A stretch of 64,000 bases of DNA from positions 434,001 through 498,000 of the forward strand of contig NC_015514.1 of the NCBI RefSeq assembly GCF_000212695.1, written 5' to 3'. Positions 42,010-50,881 of the stretch are shown here, in pieces. The first letter of the stretch is position 1. Each line of letters begins with the position of its first letter. The notes under the pieces are model-generated. The model worked only from the letters and a program-made list of their open reading frames with translations. It was not told where the DNA came from and searched no databases. This stretch comes from Cellulomonas fimi ATCC 484 (lineage in GTDB: Bacteria; Actinomycetota; Actinomycetes; Actinomycetales; Cellulomonadaceae). Both the position numbers and the translations under genes were made by a program.

Positions 42010-43695
42010 CTACCGGCGCGACCAGCGCTGGTTCACCGCTCCCGTGCAGGTCCACAGCAGCACGGCCGTGCTGTTGGCCGTGAGGTTCCGGTCGACGTCC
42101 AGGCACAGCCCGGACCGGGCGCCACGGATCGTGCCGTCGGCCTGGGACGTCCACTGCTGGTTGGTGCCGCCGTTGCAGTCCCAGAGCTGCACGCGCGTGC
42201 CCGCGGTCGCGCTCGGCGGCGCGTCGAGGCACTTGCCGAGCGAGCGGAGGGTGCCGTCCGCGCCGGCGGTCCAGGTCTGGTTGGCTGCGGTGTGGCAGTC
42301 CCAGATCACGAGCCCGGTGCCGTTCGCGGTCGCGCTGCCGGGCACGTCGAGGCAGCGCCCCGACGACGCGCTGACGAGCGCGGTGCCGGTCGGCGGCGGG
42401 GTCGTGCCGCCGGCACCGACCCGGAACAGGGCCACGCCGTGCTGGGCGACCTGCGCGGAGATCTGGCCCGTCGTCGAGCCCGTCGCGCCGGTCCACACCT
42501 CGCGGTACTGGTACGTCCCGGCACCGAGGCCGACCTGCCCGAGCGTGGTCGAGATCTGCCGGGTGCCAGAGCCGCGGTTGAGCAGCGCGACGGCGACGGA
42601 GCCGTCCGCGAGCGGCTTCGCCCACACCTCGGCGTCGCCGTCGTCCCGCACGCGGTCGGCCTGCCGCACGAGCGGGTCCTGGTCGATCGCGAGGACGTCG
42701 CGGTTGGTGAGCACCGCGCGCACGTCGGCGCTCATGCTGCGCAGGTCGTTGCCGGCGATCAGGGGAGCGCCGAGCATCGCCCACATGCTCATGTGGGCCC
42801 GGTTCTCGGTGGCGGTGAGCGCGTTCCGCACGCCCACCATCAGCATGTCGGGGTCGTTGTACTGGCCCGGCCTCGTCCACTCGCGCATCGGCTCGACGAT
42901 GTCCAGCGCCTCGGTGATCCCGACGAAGCAGTCGGCGGATGGCGCGCAGCCGGTCGACCACGAGGCCGACAGGTCCTCGGAGGTCCGCCACATGTCCGAG
43001 AACGCGCCCCAGCCGGAGTACGTCGGGGCCGTGTTGGAGTGCGCGCTGTTCGGGTTGATCGAGTAGACGATCGGGCGGCCGGTGGCCTTGAGCGCGGCGC
43101 CGAACCGCTGGAAGACGGCCGCCTGCTCGGTCGCGCTGCCGCGCGGGTCGCACCAGTCGTGCTTGACGTAGTCGACGCCCCACGACGCGAAGAGGGTCGC
43201 GTCCTGCGCCTCGCGCCCGTACGACGACGTGCCCGGGAGGTTCGCGAAGTACTGGTTGCACGTCTTCTCGCGCGGCGCGTGGTAGATCCCGAACTTCAGC
43301 CCCTTGCTGTGGATGTAGTCGCCCAGCGCCTTCATCCCCGACGGGAAGCGGTCGGTCCGTGCCCGCAGGTTGCCGTTCGCGTCGCGGGTGTCCTGCATCC
43401 AGCAGTCGTCGACGACGACGTACTGGTACCCGGCGGCGGCCATCCCCGAGCTCACCATCGCGTCCGCCGTCTGCCGGATCATCTGCTCGTCGATGTTGCA
43501 GTAGAACGTGTTCCAGCTGTTCCAGCCGAGCGGCGGCAAGGGAGCGGGCTCGTCGACTGTGGGTGCAGCGAGCGGGACCGCCGCGGCGCCAGGGGCCCGC
43601 GGGGCGGCCGCGTCGGCGCCCGTCCCGAGGCCGACGGCGCAGACGGTCAGGGCGGCCGTGGCCAGCGTCGTGGTCCAGCGACGAGGACTTCTCAC
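42010..43695 (-). CDS. Secreted GH27 alpha-galactosidase with C-terminal CBM13
   Basis: A 561-residue secreted glycosidase. Signal peptide ~1-30. The GH27 barrel (~52-325) starts LGWNSWNTFYCNI, has nucleophile Asp180 in YVKHDWC and the likely acid/base Asp241 in WRTSEDLSASW. A beta-sandwich domain (~330-405) and short Thr/Pro linker precede a ricin-B-type CBM13 (~430-561) with three repeats ending NQTW, NQQW and NQRW. Removes terminal alpha-galactose from galactomannan or raffinose-type sugars. GTG at 43695; a LacI-type operator lies ~97 bp upstream. Single gene. Confidence 0.92.
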   Translation of the reverse strand: MRSPRRWTTTLATAALTVCAVGLGTGADAAAPRAPGAAAVPLAAPTVDEPAPLPPLGWNSWNTFYCNIDEQMIRQTADAMVSSGMAAAGYQYVVVDDCWMQDTRDANGNLRARTDRFPSGMKALGDYIHSKGLKFGIYHAPREKTCNQYFANLPGTSSYGREAQDATLFASWGVDYVKHDWCDPRGSATEQAAVFQRFGAALKATGRPIVYSINPNSAHSNTAPTYSGWGAFSDMWRTSEDLSASWSTGCAPSADCFVGITEALDIVEPMREWTRPGQYNDPDMLMVGVRNALTATENRAHMSMWAMLGAPLIAGNDLRSMSADVRAVLTNRDVLAIDQDPLVRQADRVRDDGDAEVWAKPLADGSVAVALLNRGSGTRQISTTLGQVGLGAGTYQYREVWTGATGSTTGQISAQVAQHGVALFRVGAGGTTPPPTGTALVSASSGRCLDVPGSATANGTGLVIWDCHTAANQTWTAGADGTLRSLGKCLDAPPSATAGTRVQLWDCNGGTNQQWTSQADGTIRGARSGLCLDVDRNLTANSTAVLLWTCTGAVNQRWSRR

Positions 43696-43791
43696 GAGAG
43701 CACTCCCTTGTGCGGCGGTCGTGGCGGTGGCGGAACGGCGAGGCGGCCCGTGGCGAGGTCGGCGGTGACCAGGCCGGGTCGGCGCGCGGGA

Positions 43792-43805
43792 TGTGAGCGT
43801 TCACA
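43792..43805. promoter_or_regulatory. LacI-type operator TGTGAGCGTTCACA
   Basis: TGTGA-GCGT-TCACA has LacI-family symmetry with central CG and lies 97 bp upstream of the alpha-galactosidase start. The repressor gene is not in the window. Confidence 0.6.
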
Positions 43806-43934
43806 CGAGCGGACGACCACCATCGTGCCAGCGCCCGGCCTCGTACGGACCTCCCGGTCGCGTCCCGAAACGCTTAGGGAGCTGGTCGTCCGTCGGGGTC
43901 TACCACGCCCGGTCCACGGGTCTGCCTGACGGTT

Positions 43935-44186
43935 AGCGCCGCCGAGGTCGCGCACGGCAAGCCGGCGCCGGACCTGTACCTGCACGCCGCCCGGCAGATG
44001 GGTGTGAGCCCGGCGGCGTGCGTCGTGGTCGAGGACAGCCGGTACGGGGGTGCAGGCGGCGCGCGCGGCCGGGATGCGTTCGCTCGGGTACGCGGTGGGC
44101 TCACACCGGCGGAGTGGCTCGAGGGGCCGGGCACGACCGTGTTCGACGACATGCGGGCACTGCCCCCGCTGCTCGCGTCGGTCTGA
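43935..44186 (+). pseudogene. 3' remnant of a HAD-superfamily hydrolase
   Basis: The frame starting VAHGKPAPDLYLHAARQMGV and VVVEDSRYG matches the second half of a beta-phosphoglucomutase-like HAD enzyme, with the conserved Lys of GKP and the Asp of EDS. After EDSRYG the good frame moves by one base, apparently through an extra G near 44046 (GVQAARAAGMRSLGYAVGSH), and then returns for TPAEWLEGPGTTVFDDMRAL to the stop. The N-terminal DxDxT half is missing. A decayed gene fragment. Confidence 0.6.
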
Positions 44187-44235
44187 CGGGATCCCTTGAG
44201 CGGCCGCGACGCATCGTGGTCGAGGCGGCGACCGG

Positions 44236-44574
44236 CCTCCGGCCGAGCAGCGGGTACGCGCCGCCGAGCGTGCCGAGGGGGTCGCGCGAGCGCTTGAGCT
44301 CCTGCAGCCGCGCGAACGCGTCGGGGGAGTAGGCGGCAGCCGCGCCCTCGCCCGGGCTGAGGAAGGTGACGGGCTTGCGACCGGTAGCCACGTCACCGAG
44401 GTCGGCAGGGAGCCGGCCGAGACGCTCGCCGACGGCGGACGCGAGGCCCGGCTCGTGGGCCAACCCGAACGCGTCGAGCAGGTATGGCTCGATGAGCACG
44501 CCGAGCGCGCCGTCGTCCGGGCCAGCGGCGAGCGCGCCACCGAGACGCGCCGCTCGCGCACGCACGGCGTCTGC
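44236..44574 (-). pseudogene. Remnant of an FAD-linked oxidoreductase (BBE domain)
   Basis: The minus strand reads a berberine-bridge-enzyme C-terminus: YSPDAFARLQELKRSRDPLG followed by the usual YPLL end, preceded by EPYLLDAFGLAHEP-like sequence. No FAD-binding N-terminal domain, no start and no proper stop directly after the domain, so it is a fragment. Together with the adjacent HAD fragment it marks a decayed patch between 43.9 and 44.7 kb. Confidence 0.5.
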
Positions 44575-44769
44575 TGTACCCGGGGTTCGACTACGAGCTC
44601 GGCGACGACGGCATGGACGAGAGCGAGCGCGCCTGCACGGACTCGCCGTACTGGCAGTCACCCGAGACGCCGCAGCACCGTTCACGGACCGGCTCGGGCT
44701 ACCTCCACGCTGAGCGCATCCCGGTCGTCCTCACGCTCCGAGCGTGGCGGCCTGCGGTCGTGCCGGACG

Positions 44770-45078
44770 TCAGGTCGGTGCGGCCGACAGCAGCCAACCA
44801 CCGAGGGTGACGAGCGCCAGGACCATGACGGGCGGCACGAGGCTGCGCACGTACGCGCCGGCCGGCACGCCCGGAGCGAACGGCGGGATCCACGTCGGCA
44901 GGCTGAACCAGACGATCACCGGGCACGGCAGCAGGCACACGAGCGCGAGGGCGAGCTGCCAGCTCGGGTACGTGACGAGCGCGACGAGCACCCCGAACGT
45001 CAGCACGCCCAGGACCGCGACGGACACGGCGCGAGCCAGCGCCAGGCGGCGGCCGGTCAGCAGCGGGGCGGTGCTCAC
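44770..45078 (-). CDS. Small membrane protein, three predicted helices
   Basis: A 102-residue hydrophobic protein with helices at about residues 15-37, 41-62 and 78-98, and a PTWIPPFAPGVPAGAYV loop. No family recognised. GTG at 45078. Neighbouring genes give no clue to function. Confidence 0.6.
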   Translation of the reverse strand: MSTAPLLTGRRLALARAVSVAVLGVLTFGVLVALVTYPSWQLALALVCLLPCPVIVWFSLPTWIPPFAPGVPAGAYVRSLVPPVMVLALVTLGGWLLSAAPT

Positions 45079-45167
45079 GCCAGCACGATAGCGGCGGCCC
45101 GCGGGTGCTCCGGCCGCTCGGGCGGCCACGGCCGCGAGCCCGTGGCCGTGGCCGTGGCCGTGCGTGA

Positions 45168-45695
45168 TCACGCTCGGAGCCAGTCCAGCAGAGGCAGAAT
45201 GCGTTGAGCGACCTCGACGGGGAGCAGGCCGTCCGTCGCGAGCCGATGGACCTCGGGCGGTGCCTTCTCCTCGAGCAGCTCGGCGGCCTGGGCGCTGCGC
45301 TCCAGATGACGGGCCAGGCTCTCGCCCCGCTCTCGGCAGGCGAGCCGTGCGCATGTCGTGACGTCGGATGCCGAGAGAAGGACAGCCGTGACGCGCGGCT
45401 CGTCACCCATCGCTGCCGCGATGCTCGTGGTGTGGAGCACTGCGACGGTGTTCGTGTACACGAGGCGGCGGTAGCCGAGCGACCGGTAGTTCGCCCAGAC
45501 GGCCGCGAGGTTGCGCTCGGCGAGTCGGTGCTCCCACGGAGCAGGGTGCGCCAGGTCGAGGGCGTCACCCTCGATGACGGCGTGCTGGACGTCGCGCTGC
45601 CTGAGCAGGTCGTGCAGAGCGAAGGCCGCGGACGACTTCCCCACGCCGGACCGTCCGCCGATGACCACGAGATGCGAGCCGCTCACAGTCGGCAT
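45168..45695 (-). CDS. P-loop nucleotide kinase-like protein
   Basis: A 175-residue AAA_33/kinase-like ATPase. Walker A GGRSGVGKSS is at about residues 13-22; VIEGDALDLAHP resembles the acceptor-binding DxD region and RLACRERGESLARHLERS the lid. Similar proteins include small antibiotic- or nucleoside-kinase-like enzymes, but no substrate can be assigned. ATG at 45695. Confidence 0.75.
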   Translation of the reverse strand: MPTVSGSHLVVIGGRSGVGKSSAAFALHDLLRQRDVQHAVIEGDALDLAHPAPWEHRLAERNLAAVWANYRSLGYRRLVYTNTVAVLHTTSIAAAMGDEPRVTAVLLSASDVTTCARLACRERGESLARHLERSAQAAELLEEKAPPEVHRLATDGLLPVEVAQRILPLLDWLRA

Positions 45696-45746
45696 GCTCC
45701 CACCGCGTCGTGCCGGGCGCCGTGACGAACGCCCCGGCGCCCCTGG

Positions 45747-46628
45747 TCATGCTGCGTCGACGGCCGCGGTGAAGTCGAGGATGGCCGCCGCGAGCGCGTC
45801 CGGGGCCTCCAGGGCCGCGTAGTGACCGACGCCCTCGAGCTGGACGGCGGTGACCTCACCTGCCGTGACCTGGTCGAGCGTCGCGGAGGTGAACGGTCCA
45901 CCGCCTGCGCCGACGGCCAGCACGGGCACGGTCAGCGGTCTCGACTTCGCCAGTGCCCTGAGGTCCTCGCCCTCCGTGAGCATCGAGCGGTAGAGGCCGA
46001 CGGCCCCGCGCCAGCCGCCGGGGCGGGCGTAGGTGCGAGCGAGCTCGTCCACGTCGGCGTCGGTGACGGACCCGGCGACGGCGGTCATGCTCGGGAAGGC
46101 CCACCGGCCGAGCAGCTCGCGCTCGCGGCCGGTGAACAGCAGCTCCGGGATGCCGGCTGCCGCGAGGGCCCCGATGTGCCACGAGCCGCCGTGCGTGACG
46201 TCCGCCAGGCCCTCCAGGCCGAACCCCGCCAGGCCCGCCTCGATCGCCGTGAGGCTGAGGACGTCCTGCGGGTGGGTGGCGACGAGCCGGAACACCGTCC
46301 CTCCGCTGATGTCCTGCGTGGTCACGTGCACGGGTCCCCAGCCCAGGTGCTCGATCAGCCCGTGCAGGTCCCGTGCGGCGGTCGTGCTGTCGTGGTCGTC
46401 GTCGGCGGTGCTGGAGTCGCCGAAGCCGCGCAGGTCGACGGCGACGACCCGGTGCGCCTCGGCGAGCAGGGGGATGACGTTGTGGAACGCCCACCACGTC
46501 TCCGGGAAGCCGTGCACGAGCAGGACCGGCGTCCCGGTGGAGCCCGCGGTCACGTAGTGGATCCGCGCACCGTTGATCCGCGCGGTGTGGTGGGTGGCGG
46601 CGGGGATGGTCGCCTGCGTGGTGCTCAT
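45747..46628 (-). CDS. Alpha/beta-hydrolase (epoxide-hydrolase-like), MarR-controlled
   Basis: A 293-residue hydrolase: VLLVHGFPETWWAFHNVIPL, nucleophile region TTQDISGG (Asp as probable nucleophile, an unusual QDIS in place of HDWG) and His in GVGHYAALEAPDAL. ATG at 46628 (MSTTQATIP) with GAGGAGTCG. It is divergent from a MarR regulator, and two perfect palindromes sit 18-57 bp upstream of its start, so it is the likely regulated target. Substrate unknown. Confidence 0.85.
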   Translation of the reverse strand: MSTTQATIPAATHHTARINGARIHYVTAGSTGTPVLLVHGFPETWWAFHNVIPLLAEAHRVVAVDLRGFGDSSTADDDHDSTTAARDLHGLIEHLGWGPVHVTTQDISGGTVFRLVATHPQDVLSLTAIEAGLAGFGLEGLADVTHGGSWHIGALAAAGIPELLFTGRERELLGRWAFPSMTAVAGSVTDADVDELARTYARPGGWRGAVGLYRSMLTEGEDLRALAKSRPLTVPVLAVGAGGGPFTSATLDQVTAGEVTAVQLEGVGHYAALEAPDALAAAILDFTAAVDAA

Positions 46629-46645
46629 CGTCGACTCCTCGGATG

Positions 46646-46685
46646 GACAACTAGGTTGTCGACTACTGTAGACAACCGGGTTGTC
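46646..46685. promoter_or_regulatory. Two MarR-type operators GACAAC-N3-GTTGTC
   Basis: Perfect 15-bp palindromes at 46646-46660 (spacer TAG) and 46671-46685 (spacer CGG), centres 25 bp apart. They lie between the hydrolase (-) and MarR (+) starts, so one repressor could control both promoters. Confidence 0.8.
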
Positions 46686-46716
46686 CATGTCCACCGTGGC
46701 GTCTAGGCTCCTCGTC

Positions 46717-47199
46717 ATGTCCCGGTCCGGTGCCGACCTCGCCCTGCTGCTGCTCAGCGGCTTCCGCACGCTCGTGGACGGTGCGATGGTCGAGCTGGCC
46801 GCTCGCGGCTACGACGACTTCCGTCCCACTCACGAGTTCGCGATGCGCGCGATCCTCGCCGGCGCCGACAGTGCGTCCGACGTCGGACGACGCCTGTCCG
46901 TCTCCAAGCAGGCGGCCGCGAAGACCGTCGCGGTCCTCGTCGACCGCGGCTACGTGTCGAGCGACCCTGACCCGTCCGACGCCCGACGCAACCGGCTCCA
47001 GGTCACCGCCCGCGGGCTCGACGTCCTGCGCGAGGGCGAAGCGGTCTTCGACGACCTGCGCGCGCGGTGGGAGGAGACGCTGGGCGCCGCGGAGCTCGCG
47101 CACCTCGAGGCAAGCCTGGTGAAGGTCGTCGGTGGAGCGACGGTGGACCCGGACGCACCCGGGTGGGTCGGCCAGGACGTGGCCGCGATCGAGCAGTAG
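46717..47199 (+). CDS. MarR-family regulator
   Basis: A 160-residue winged-helix regulator: THEFAMRAILAGADSASDVG, RRLSVSKQAAAKTVAVLVDR, wing SDPDPSDARRNRLQVTARG. The ATG at 46717 is chosen because codons at 46681 and 46687 lie in or next to the second operator palindrome. Divergent from the hydrolase it presumably represses; the signal is probably the hydrolase substrate (inference). Confidence 0.85.
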   Translation: MSRSGADLALLLLSGFRTLVDGAMVELAARGYDDFRPTHEFAMRAILAGADSASDVGRRLSVSKQAAAKTVAVLVDRGYVSSDPDPSDARRNRLQVTARGLDVLREGEAVFDDLRARWEETLGAAELAHLEASLVKVVGGATVDPDAPGWVGQDVAAIEQ

Positions 47200-47250
47200 C
47201 CGGCCGCCGCTGGGCGGGTCCCTGTGGCGACGGATGAGACTCGGGAGCGC

Positions 47251-47730
47251 TCAGAGCTCGCGCAGCATGGTGTCCGAGCCCCCGTTGCGGCCGACCGTCA
47301 CGAAGCCGTGCCGGACGTAGAGCGCACGGGCGGCGGCATTCCCGTCCTCGACGCTCAGGCTCACAGCCCGCCACCCGAGACCGCGCGCCTGCTCGAGGCA
47401 TCCGGCGAGGAGCGCGGACCCCACACCCCGGCCGTGGTACGGACGAGAGACCGCCATGCCCAGCTCCGGGACGTCGTCCGCCACGTAGCCGTAGCCCGGC
47501 GTGGCGGCCGGCAGGGCGCGCGCCCAGACGGCGCCGAGCGGGCAGCCGTCCTCGTCGGTCGCGACGAGCCCGAAGTCGTCCGGTCGCTTCCAGCCTCCGA
47601 GGTAGCGCCCTGTGTGGGCGTCCGCGACCACCTCGGCGCGGGTGAACCGCGGCGTGCCGTCCCAGTTGAACGCCTCGAGCAGCAGGTTGTGGAGCAGGTC
47701 GAGGTCGTCGCCGGTCGCGTCGCGCAGCAT
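47251..47730 (-). CDS. GNAT-family N-acetyltransferase
   Basis: A 159-residue GNAT protein: MLRDATGDDLDLLHNLLLEA start, ELGMAVSRPYHGRGVGSALL with the acetyl-CoA P-loop (Q/R-x-x-G-x-G/A type, here YHGRGVGSA), then AVSLSVEDGNAAARALYVRH and GFVTVGR. ATG at 47730. Acceptor unknown. Confidence 0.84.
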   Translation of the reverse strand: MLRDATGDDLDLLHNLLLEAFNWDGTPRFTRAEVVADAHTGRYLGGWKRPDDFGLVATDEDGCPLGAVWARALPAATPGYGYVADDVPELGMAVSRPYHGRGVGSALLAGCLEQARGLGWRAVSLSVEDGNAAARALYVRHGFVTVGRNGGSDTMLREL

Positions 47731-47858
47731 CACGGCCGCGATCCTCGCACGATGCCCCGGAACGCACGGCCGACCGCAGGAAGCGCGTCGCTGACGGGTG
47801 TGCTGCCGGCGTGCGTCTCCCTGCGTGAGCACGTCGGGCACGCGCGGATCACGGGACG

Positions 47859-49001
47859 TCAGTCGGTGTCGGTCGCGGCCAGCACGGCCAGGCGCCGACG
47901 GTCCGGCCCGAGGGCGGCCAGGCCGATGTCCCAGGCCACACGCTCGAACCACTCCGTGCCCGCCTCGAAGCCGTACCAGATGCTGTCCCGCGCACGAGCC
48001 TCGACGTCACCGACGCCGTCGCCTTCCGGGCTGCCCGCCAGCGCGGCCAGCGACCGCCAGGCGGCCAGCCGGCCGTAGGCGCCGTAGGCGCCGTGGTTGT
48101 ACGCCCCTCCCGTGGAGGCCGCAGCGAAGAGCACCTGCCATGCCCGAGCCGGGGGGTGGACGGCGACCGACACGGCGGCCCCCGTCCCTGCGCCGTGCAG
48201 GCACTTCAGCCCCAGCGTCAGGAGCGCATCCGGGACCGACGCGGCGTCCAGGGGTTCTGCCAGCGCGAACACCCGCGCCTCGATGCGGCCGTTGGACTCG
48301 TCGGCCCAGTTCGACACGGCGGCGGCCATCGCTGTGGCGACGGCCGGTGTCGTCGTCTCCTTCGACGACGGGACAGGTGCGCCGGAGATCACCGCCGGCT
48401 CGCGGCTCGTCGACGGCCCGTAGGGCATCGCGTGGCTGCCACCACGTGCGTGGTAGCTCGGCAGAGCTGCGCCGGCCTCCAGCTCGGAGCGTGTCCGCGG
48501 CAACCACCCCAGAGGGTGACGACTCCCGTGGGGCGACGTCGCCCACTCCGCGATCCCAGGTGTCTCGTCGACGACGACGCCCCGGAGAACCAGCTCCTGG
48601 ACCAGGCACGCCCGCAGCTCCTCCGACGCGGGTCCGGTGAACGCCGCAGCGAGGTGCGCGACCTCGTGGCTCGATGCCAGCAACGAGGCCATGGAGCGAT
48701 CGCGCTTCGGGCTGGTGACCTCCGCCGCGGAGACGAGCCGCAGTGCCTGGACCACGTTCTCCGGACCAGCGGTGGTCGCGAGCAGCCGAAGCAGATGGCC
48801 GAAGACGCTGGTGTACTGCCACATCCGCTCGCTGGAGCCGTACGCCCGGGCGAGGGCGAGGCCCAGGTCCGCCGCGAAGGCTGCGTCCCCCTGCGCGACC
48901 CGGGCGTCGGCCAGCGCGAACACGCCGGTGACGTCCTGCAGCTCCGGCAGCTCGGCCACGATCTTCTCGATCCCATCGACCACGGCTCTGAGACTACGCA
49001 C
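47859..49001 (-). CDS. Hypothetical protein, DUF6183-like
   Basis: A 380-residue, mostly helical soluble protein; blocks include FALADARVAQGDAAFAADLG, ELRACLVQELVLRGVVVDET and VAVHPPARAWQVLFAAASTG with GGAYNHGAYGAYGRLAAWRS. The last block resembles the DUF6183 family from memory. GTG at 49001, with a second GTG at 48983. No catalytic motif or transmembrane segment. Stands alone. Confidence 0.7.
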   Translation of the reverse strand: MRSLRAVVDGIEKIVAELPELQDVTGVFALADARVAQGDAAFAADLGLALARAYGSSERMWQYTSVFGHLLRLLATTAGPENVVQALRLVSAAEVTSPKRDRSMASLLASSHEVAHLAAAFTGPASEELRACLVQELVLRGVVVDETPGIAEWATSPHGSRHPLGWLPRTRSELEAGAALPSYHARGGSHAMPYGPSTSREPAVISGAPVPSSKETTTPAVATAMAAAVSNWADESNGRIEARVFALAEPLDAASVPDALLTLGLKCLHGAGTGAAVSVAVHPPARAWQVLFAAASTGGAYNHGAYGAYGRLAAWRSLAALAGSPEGDGVGDVEARARDSIWYGFEAGTEWFERVAWDIGLAALGPDRRRLAVLAATDTD

Positions 49002-49131
49002 CCGACGGGCGCGTTCACCGGGCGCCAGCGGTGACCGCGGAGTCCTAGGACAAGACCTCGGCCAGGCCGAACCCAGGAGCTCACGCGACGAGATCGCGTC
49101 ACGGTGGTGAAGCGCCGAAGGACCTGTCGAC

Positions 49132-49779
49132 TCAGCCGGCCGTGCTGATGACCAGGCCCTCGGCAGTCACCTCGACGGCGCAGGCCGCGAGGTCGGGCAC
49201 CACGACGTGCGCTGCGCTCAGGTCGTGGGCCGGGTGGGAGGTCGCCACCCCGAGCACGTGCGCCCCCGCTGCACGTCCCGCCTCCAGGCCGGCTGGTGCG
49301 TCCTCCACGACGAGGCACCGGCGAGGGTCGAAGCCGAGCTGCCGGGCTGCGTTCAGATATCCCTGCGGGTCAGGCTTGCCCAGGAGGACATCCTCTGCCG
49401 CTACCAAGACGTCGGGCACCGGCAGCCCGGCGGCGGCCAGCCGCGCACGCATCAGCAATCGCGACCCCGACGTCACCGCGGCCCATCGATCGGATGGGAG
49501 GCGCGACAAGAGGTCTCGCGTGGCGGGGAGCGCGGTCACGTCGTCGAGGTCTGCCATCTCCAGCCGCTCGAGCTCATCGACCGCTGCGGCGCGCTGGTCT
49601 CTCGGCAGGAACTCGGCCACCGTGTCCTCCGAGCGGCGCCCGTGACAGACCCTGAGGACCTCCCGAGCGTCGATCCCGCGGGCAGCGCACCATGCCCCCC
49701 ACGTGCGCTCGACCACGGCGGTCGAGTCCACCAGTGTCCCGTCGATGTCGAACAGGATCGCGTCGACGTCCAAGCGCAT
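49132..49779 (-). CDS. HAD-superfamily sugar-phosphatase
   Basis: A 215-residue HAD hydrolase of the beta-PGM/DOG1 type. Motif I FDIDGTLVDST (about residues 8-18) with nucleophile Asp, cap domain, motif II VTSGS, motif III Lys in LLGKPDPQGY, and motif IV VVEDAPAGLEAGRAAGAHVL. ATG at 49779. Dephosphorylates small sugar phosphates in related proteins. The fragment at 43935 belongs to the same superfamily. Confidence 0.88.
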   Translation of the reverse strand: MRLDVDAILFDIDGTLVDSTAVVERTWGAWCAARGIDAREVLRVCHGRRSEDTVAEFLPRDQRAAAVDELERLEMADLDDVTALPATRDLLSRLPSDRWAAVTSGSRLLMRARLAAAGLPVPDVLVAAEDVLLGKPDPQGYLNAARQLGFDPRRCLVVEDAPAGLEAGRAAGAHVLGVATSHPAHDLSAAHVVVPDLAACAVEVTAEGLVISTAG

Positions 49780-49810
49780 GCGCAGCAACCTACAGGGGGT
49801 GATCAGCGGC

Positions 49811-49911
49811 TGTAGAAGCTCTCGGAACGTGTCCGGCAGGCGTGCGCCTGGCGTGCGAGCGGTCACGGTGGTCAGTCGGCGTTCGTCTCATCTGCCTGTC
49901 CGAGTCCTCAG
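49811..49911 (+). repeat. Dispersed hairpin repeat, copy R1
   Basis: First of six ~100-base intergenic repeats. It begins TGTAGAAGCTCTCGGAACGT and ends TGTCCGAGTCCTCAG, with CGTCTCA at 49884-49890; the ends CTCGGA and TCCGAG can pair. The 376 bases between the HAD gene and the next gene (49780-50155) hold no other recognisable feature. Confidence 0.5.
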
Positions 49912-50155
49912 CGAGCTGGGGGAGCCCGCCACAGACGTGCCCGGCGTCGAGCGTGCGCGAGCTCCGGCGGACACCGTGCGGATGCGTCGAGTGCAGCCGG
50001 GACCGGGGCGCCGAGCGTCACGCCGGCGGCGAGGATGCCGCGCCGAGCCCTTGGGCTTACTGCCCGGTCGTGCTGCGCTTGCGCCCGCGTGGCCCCGAGA
50101 TGGGCGCCCGTCCGGTGACGTCGCCCTCGCACTCGTGCCGCTCCAAGGGGCCGGA

Positions 50156-50548
50156 TCAGCCAGGTGAGGGCTGCACGTCCAGCGTGACGACGTAGCCGCT
50201 CAGCCGGACGCCAGGACCGCCCGTGGCGGTCTCCTCGACGTGCGCCACCTCGCGCAGGAACGCCGTGCCTGGCACCGGGGACAGCACGCCCCCGACACCG
50301 GAGCCTGCGTAGCCGACGAAGGCAGCGTGGATCTCGAGCACGGTTCCGTGCGTCGAACGACTGGTGTCGTCCGACGCGCCGTGGCTGTTCTCGACAAGAG
50401 AGATGCGCTGGGCGACGTCACGGGGAAGCACGGTTTCGAGCGAGTCGGATTCAGGATCTGCAACGTGCCAGTCGACGGAGTCCCCCACGCCGAAGACGCT
50501 CCCGCAGCACGTCAGCGTCAGCTCGGGGACCCAGACGACGACCGGCAC
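50156..50548 (-). CDS. Small hypothetical protein, DUF6578-like
   Basis: A 130-residue protein with VVVWVPELTLTCCGSVFGVG and GDSVDWHV at the start, the CCG-x-F-x-VG-D-x-V-x-W pattern I associate with the DUF6578 family. Ends in a beta-rich ~40 residues. The GTG at 50548 is chosen because a GTG at 50563 falls inside repeat R2. It lies alone between repeats R1 and R2. Function unknown. Confidence 0.65.
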   Translation of the reverse strand: MPVVVWVPELTLTCCGSVFGVGDSVDWHVADPESDSLETVLPRDVAQRISLVENSHGASDDTSRSTHGTVLEIHAAFVGYAGSGVGGVLSPVPGTAFLREVAHVEETATGGPGVRLSGYVVTLDVQPSPG

Positions 50549-50556
50549 CGGGCCAT

Positions 50557-50646
50557 TCTGCACCGGACTTGTCCGCCGTCCGTCGCCGTGACCTGAGTCC
50601 TGACAGGAACGGGAGACGACCGATGTCTCGTTCGCGTCTGGATCTC
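50557..50646 (+). repeat. Dispersed hairpin repeat, copy R2
   Basis: Slightly short copy: CACCGGACTTGTCCGCCGTC near the left, TGACC, then GAGAC-N7-GTCTC (50613-50629) and GTCTGGATCTCAG at the right. It directly abuts the start of the DUF6578-like gene. Confidence 0.45.
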
Positions 50647-50881
50647 AGACGACGCCCGAGGGTCCGCTGAGTAGTCGCGGCGAGCAACACGAGCTCGTCG
50701 TTCACCCGGGGCCGGACAGCACTCATGGACGAGCTCGGGATTCTCGGCGAGCCGTCTCGCACAGTGACAGGAGACCAGTTGCACGCAGTGGAGAACTTGC
50801 TCGGGGCTCTTCGGACGTGGCTGTCCCCGCTCGCCCTTGCCCCTCTCGTTGCGGTCCGCTCTTGAGCTTTTTGCAGATTCC

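Noticed and set aside
44613..44810. Plus-strand frame LLYPGFDYELGDDGMDESERA region as a gene
   Set aside because: No ribosome site, no family and composition degrades quickly; sits in a decayed patch.
45131..45165. GTGGCC hexamer run as a functional repeat
   Set aside because: Only about three to four units in GC-rich intergenic DNA; no sign of function.
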